Virus record (IMG/VR): IMGVR_UViG_3300030451_003321
Span: 1 to 50,917 of that record
Direction: 5' to 3' (one strand)
From: a virus
DNA: 50,917 nucleotides
A program made the translations under genes and the position numbers. The notes under the pieces were generated by a model. The model was not told the DNA's origin and ran no database searches. It saw nothing but the letters and a program-made list of their open reading frames with translations. Below, piece by piece: positions 49,057-50,917 of the stretch (position 1 is the stretch's first letter; each line of letters starts with the position of its first letter).

Positions 49057-49689
49057 TTATTTATTTGGGATAAAATTAACTGTCATTGTTACACGATCGT
49101 CGTAGGGGTTACCCTCATACCCATGTGTCATACTTGACGGATAGATGATAAGATCTCCTTCATTCATAGGCACGGTTGCTTCAGTCATATTAAATGCTGT
49201 GTAATCCTTATTGGGGAATTGCATAACAGGATAATAACTCCCTGCTACATTCCTCCTAAACTTTAGAGGTGAATGCCCATCGATGTAATTGATTAATAGG
49301 GTTGCCGAGTAGATACAATTAGAATGCTCATGTGGTGCATATAATGCTCCCTTAGTTGCTAATTCTAGATAACAGTCTGAAATTGCAAAATCGAGGTCAT
49401 AGTTGTATGCTTCCTTATTATACTCTCTACACTTGTCTAGCAAAAAATCGGCGACGCTCGCATTGTCTTCTAGAATTGTGTTTCTCTTACCTATTTGTGA
49501 AACATTATGAGTAATTGCGTTGCGATCATGCTCTGGTCTTATATCCTGTGTTTCTATCCACTTGAATATCTGTTTTTTAATAGTGGGGAAATTTGGGAAA
49601 GCATACCGACCAACTGGTAGGGCAAAAAGTGCGTAAACCTCGTTAGTTACTGCATTATCTAAATTATCGCTTAATGGTGATTGAGTCAT
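49057..49689 (-). CDS. 2OG-Fe(II) oxygenase family protein
   Basis: A 210-residue protein with the layout of the phage 2OG-Fe(II) oxygenase family. The iron ligand region is APHEHSN (H120, with E121/H122), followed by a YSATLLINYIDG strand. The second half has EGDLIIYPSSMTHGYEGN with H189, and DRVTMTVNF with R199 as the likely 2-oxoglutarate salt-bridge residue. These enzymes hydroxylate proteins, nucleic acids or small molecules using oxygen and 2-oxoglutarate. They are common in T4-like cyanophages, and their targets are mostly unknown. The gene stands alone between two small-gene groups. A terminator-like hairpin sits 13 nt before its ATG, and an ACTAAATA box lies at 49735-49742, so its expression may be late or read-through dependent. 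Confidence 0.85.
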   Translation of the reverse strand: MTQSPLSDNLDNAVTNEVYALFALPVGRYAFPNFPTIKKQIFKWIETQDIRPEHDRNAITHNVSQIGKRNTILEDNASVADFLLDKCREYNKEAYNYDLDFAISDCYLELATKGALYAPHEHSNCIYSATLLINYIDGHSPLKFRRNVAGSYYPVMQFPNKDYTAFNMTEATVPMNEGDLIIYPSSMTHGYEGNPYDDRVTMTVNFIPNK

Positions 49690-49701
49690 AGTGAAAACAG
49701 G

Positions 49702-49723
49702 AAAAAGGGATCGTTAGATCCCT
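49702..49723 (-). terminator. Rho-independent terminator-like hairpin
   Basis: The minus strand carries AGGGATC, a TAAC loop, GATCCCT, then TTTT. The 7-bp perfect stem with a 4-nt loop and T-tract is a textbook terminator. It would end the transcript of the 105-residue gene about 100 nt downstream of its stop. It also lies only 13 nt before the oxygenase ATG. Confidence 0.75.
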
Positions 49724-49825
49724 GTCGTGTGAGTTATTTAGTTGTTTGGGCGGTAGAGTGGTGGCGAGTTGCGTTATCTAACCTTTAATAATAATAGTGA
49801 CCTAATTAACCCATATTGGAAGCGA
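49724..49825. other. Intergenic stretch with weak late-promoter-like box
   Basis: About 100 bp without a gene. The only visible signal is ACTAAATA on the minus strand at 49735-49742, which shares the TAAATA core of T4-type late promoters. If used, RNA would start at the base of the hairpin at 49702-49723. Confidence 0.35.
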
Positions 49826-50143
49826 TTAGAGTGCTAACTCCATACCGCTTACGAATTCCTCGGTTACATTCTTATAACCTACAAACCACTCAAAGTTTTT
49901 CTGAAAAACACGAGTGCCATAAGAGAATTCATCAAGAAGTGCATTTAAACGTGACTTAGTGGTGTTTGACTGCCAACCGCCATCTTTAATGATGATTGAG
50001 TTAGACTTAACTGTAGCGATGTGATTACCATGTAGATAAACATCAACTTCGCCTTCCCATCCACACTTAACCATAGTATTAGATGATGAGAAGTTTCTGC
50101 GGTTGCGGATTGCTGAATTCATTTCTCTTTCGATCTTTCTCAT
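49826..50143 (-). CDS. Conserved phage protein of unknown function, 105 aa
   Basis: A 105-residue protein starting MRKIEREMNSAIRNRRNF, with YLHGNHIATV, IIIKDGGWQSNTTKSRLNAL and GTRVFQKNFEWFVGY. This pattern (basic N-terminal helix, short beta strands, GGWQSNTTKSRLNA, FQKNFxWFV) recurs in marine podoviruses and myoviruses, but I know of no assigned function. A GGAG ribosome site lies 6 nt before the ATG at 50143. A TATAAT box at 50175-50180 lies in the gap upstream, but has no good -35 partner. It probably belongs to the transcript from the perfect promoter at 50345-50373. Confidence 0.85.
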   Translation of the reverse strand: MRKIEREMNSAIRNRRNFSSSNTMVKCGWEGEVDVYLHGNHIATVKSNSIIIKDGGWQSNTTKSRLNALLDEFSYGTRVFQKNFEWFVGYKNVTEEFVSGMELAL

Positions 50144-50184
50144 GTGGTGCTCCGTGTTTGTTTGTTATACTAATATTATAGTGG

Positions 50185-50337
50185 TTAATTCGACGGTAGT
50201 GTGCGAATGTGTACCACTTCCGCAAGTGGCACAACCCTAGGTGCGGATGGTTGCGGAATAGTGTAGGGTTTAGCGTTAGACTTGCGAATAGTCAACTTGT
50301 CTAACTCTTGAGTGAGATTTGAAAAAATGTCTTCCAT
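50185..50337 (-). CDS. Small protein, 50 aa, start near a perfect promoter
   Basis: A 50-residue frame from the ATG at 50337 (MEDIFSNLTQELDKLTIRKS), with a helical N-terminus and a Pro-rich tail (PYTIPQPSAPRVVP). Its ATG lies 1 nt after the stop of the 46-codon gene, which favours this start over in-frame alternatives at 50346 and 50373; those fall inside the promoter sequence. RNA from the promoter at 50345-50373 would begin at or next to this ATG, giving a leaderless message. Function unknown. Confidence 0.65.
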   Translation of the reverse strand: MEDIFSNLTQELDKLTIRKSNAKPYTIPQPSAPRVVPLAEVVHIRTLPSN

Positions 50338-50338
50338 G

Positions 50339-50479
50339 TTAGTCATTATACTCTGAGTTGAGTATCTTGTCAAATACTGATTGCTGTAGTGGTGTTAATT
50401 CAAAATCCATATCCCTAAGGATATCATATAATTTGATGATTTCATATTGCTCATCAAATGTAATCGGGAATAAATTCAT
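50339..50479 (-). CDS. Small acidic protein, 46 aa
   Basis: A 46-residue frame from the ATG at 50479 (MNLFPITFDEQYEIIKLYDI) to the TAA at 50339. It is helical and acidic, with a later LTPLQQSVFDKIL helix. The ATG directly follows the TAA of the upstream gene (TAAATG), so the two are coupled. Its 3' end doubles as a perfect promoter for the next genes. The function is unknown, but the regular coupling on both sides supports it as real. Confidence 0.7.
   Translation of the reverse strand: MNLFPITFDEQYEIIKLYDILRDMDFELTPLQQSVFDKILNSEYND
50345..50373 (-). promoter_or_regulatory. Perfect-consensus sigma-70 promoter inside a gene
   Basis: The minus strand has TTGACA (50368-50373), a 17-bp spacer and TATAAT (50345-50350), matching the bacterial sigma-70 consensus at all twelve positions. 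It lies in the last codons of the 46-residue gene (FDKILNSEYND). RNA should start near 50338. It would drive the 50-residue gene and the conserved 105-residue gene, ending at the hairpin at 49702-49723. Confidence 0.8.
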
Positions 50480-50647
50480 TTAAAAGTCCTCGACTGTGAG
50501 ATTGTTTACTGCATCAAATACCTTATCCTCCATTGAGTCAAATGTATCTGTGTCATATAGGTCACTTCTATACTTAATTGCCTTAGGATGACTTAAAAGT
50601 CTAGTAAGTGATTGATGCTCCTCGATTGTGAGATTGATTTGTGGCAT
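50480..50647 (-). CDS. Small protein, 55 aa
   Basis: A 55-residue frame from the ATG at 50647 (MPQINLTIEEHQSLTRLLSH), mostly helical and acidic toward the end. The ATG overlaps the stop of the 41-codon gene by one base (TAATG) and a GGAG lies 11 nt upstream, so it is preferred over an in-frame TTG at 50665. The stop touches the next ATG. The INLTIEEHQSLTRLL and YDTDTFDSMEDKV stretches resemble short early proteins of T4-like cyanophages, but no function is known to me. Confidence 0.75.
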   Translation of the reverse strand: MPQINLTIEEHQSLTRLLSHPKAIKYRSDLYDTDTFDSMEDKVFDAVNNLTVEDF

Positions 50648-50772
50648 TACTGTGCGATCTCCCAAAAACGAATGTTTGCGATCTCTTCCGCTTTCTGCTC
50701 ATCACCATGCACTTCAACAAGTGCTTCCTCATATAGTGCTTCAATTAGATCGGTGTTTGCTTGACAACTCAT
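50647..50772 (-). CDS. Small acidic protein, 41 aa
   Basis: A 41-residue frame from the ATG at 50772 (MSCQANTDLIEALYEEALVE) with an AGGA ribosome site 8 nt upstream. It is strongly helical and acidic and ends IANIRFWEIAQ. Its stop overlaps the next start by one base. A well-placed ribosome site and coupling support it. Function unknown. Confidence 0.7.
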   Translation of the reverse strand: MSCQANTDLIEALYEEALVEVHGDEQKAEEIANIRFWEIAQ

Positions 50773-50813
50773 AATAAAATTCCTGGAATAATGTGAATAA
50801 TGGTTAATATAGT

Positions 50814-50842
50814 GGCGGTTACCTCATGTAGAGGTGTCCGCC
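50814..50842 (-). other. Hairpin at the end of the right-edge gene
   Basis: Two stacked arms form a stem: GGCGG pairs with CCGCC, and ACCTC with GAGGT, with a 2x2 internal loop and a 5-nt tip. It spans the stop codon of the partial gene. No T-run follows on the minus strand, so it looks more like an RNA-stabilising or processing hairpin than a terminator. Confidence 0.55.
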
Positions 50843-50917
50843 TGCCCAGTCAACTTTGTTTGGGTCTAGTAGAAATTTGATGTGATCAGGATTCTGAAAA
50901 GTGTATCTTACATGCTT
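50819..50917 (-). CDS. C-terminal end of an unidentified protein, partial
   Basis: The last 32 codons of a gene entering from the right edge, reading HVRYTFQNPDHIKFLLDPNK then VDWAGGHLYMR and a TAA at 50819. The fragment is too short to name. Its stop lies inside a hairpin, and the next gene starts 46 nt later. Confidence 0.6.
   Translation of the reverse strand, partial: KHVRYTFQNPDHIKFLLDPNKVDWAGGHLYMR

Noticed and set aside
50175-50180. TATAAT box before the 105-residue gene as a promoter
   Set aside because: The sequence 17 bp upstream (CACACT) is a poor -35, and the perfect promoter at 50345-50373 already explains expression.
50346-50373. Upstream in-frame starts (TTG at 50373, ATG at 50346) for the 50-residue gene
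   Set aside because: Both fall within the promoter and inside the preceding gene, and the ATG at 50337 follows that gene's stop by one base.
1-50917. tRNA genes, CRISPR arrays, insertion sequences, integrase or attachment sites
   Set aside because: I saw no cloverleaf-like segment, regularly spaced short repeats, transposase motifs or integrase motifs. The repeats present are protein-coding modules.

Overview
The window is a stretch of a large marine T4-like myovirus, most likely a cyanophage and less likely a pelagiphage. Every gene I can support lies on the minus strand, so transcription runs from the right edge to the left. The reasons for this assignment are T4-type baseplate wedge proteins in T4-like order (gp25, gp6, a gp7-position protein, gp8), T4-type late promoter octamers (NATAAATA), the YHYH, DUF4815, cupredoxin-like and LamG virion domains common in ocean phages, and a 2OG-Fe(II) oxygenase of the kind frequent in cyanophages. 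No host genes, tRNAs, insertion sequences or CRISPR arrays were seen.

Right part (about 47.4-50.9 kb): small tightly packed genes. A cluster of small proteins (50185-50917) is joined by touching or overlapping stop/start codons and has a perfect-consensus sigma-70 promoter buried in the end of a 46-codon gene. A conserved phage protein of unknown function follows (49826-50143), then a terminator-like hairpin and a 2OG-Fe(II) oxygenase. A second good sigma-70 promoter, with an operator-like dyad in its spacer, drives three ATGA-coupled small genes. Then come an NlpC/P60 peptidase, an AbrB/SpoVT-type small DNA-binding protein and a 100-residue coiled-coil protein.

Middle (40.0-47.2 kb): tail tip and baseplate. 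It holds a 1242-residue virion protein with DUF5648-like N-terminal repeats, a cysteine-rich PAAR-like spike tip, two small genes (43 and 42 codons), gp25 and gp6.

Left and centre (1-40.07 kb): adsorption apparatus. A single 22,035-bp gene encodes a 7344-residue protein in the gp7 position. It is a mosaic of beta repeats, a YHYH domain, a propeller-like region, two LamG domains, eight copies of a helical module, five copies of a YPRxxDP beta module and a C-terminal Ig-like domain. After it come a YHYH/Ig protein, a protein with a C-terminal cupredoxin-like motif, a Gly-rich repeat protein, gp8, a 2479-residue DUF4815 protein, two small coiled-coil proteins, and a long tail-fibre protein with an Mtd-type N-terminus that runs off the left edge.

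The genes together describe one late operon for the baseplate and host-recognition machinery. The same small domains recur in several neighbouring proteins, which suggests growth by module duplication and shuffling. A sequence-wide oddity is a strong scarcity of GTTC/GAAC, with matching shifts in codon choice.
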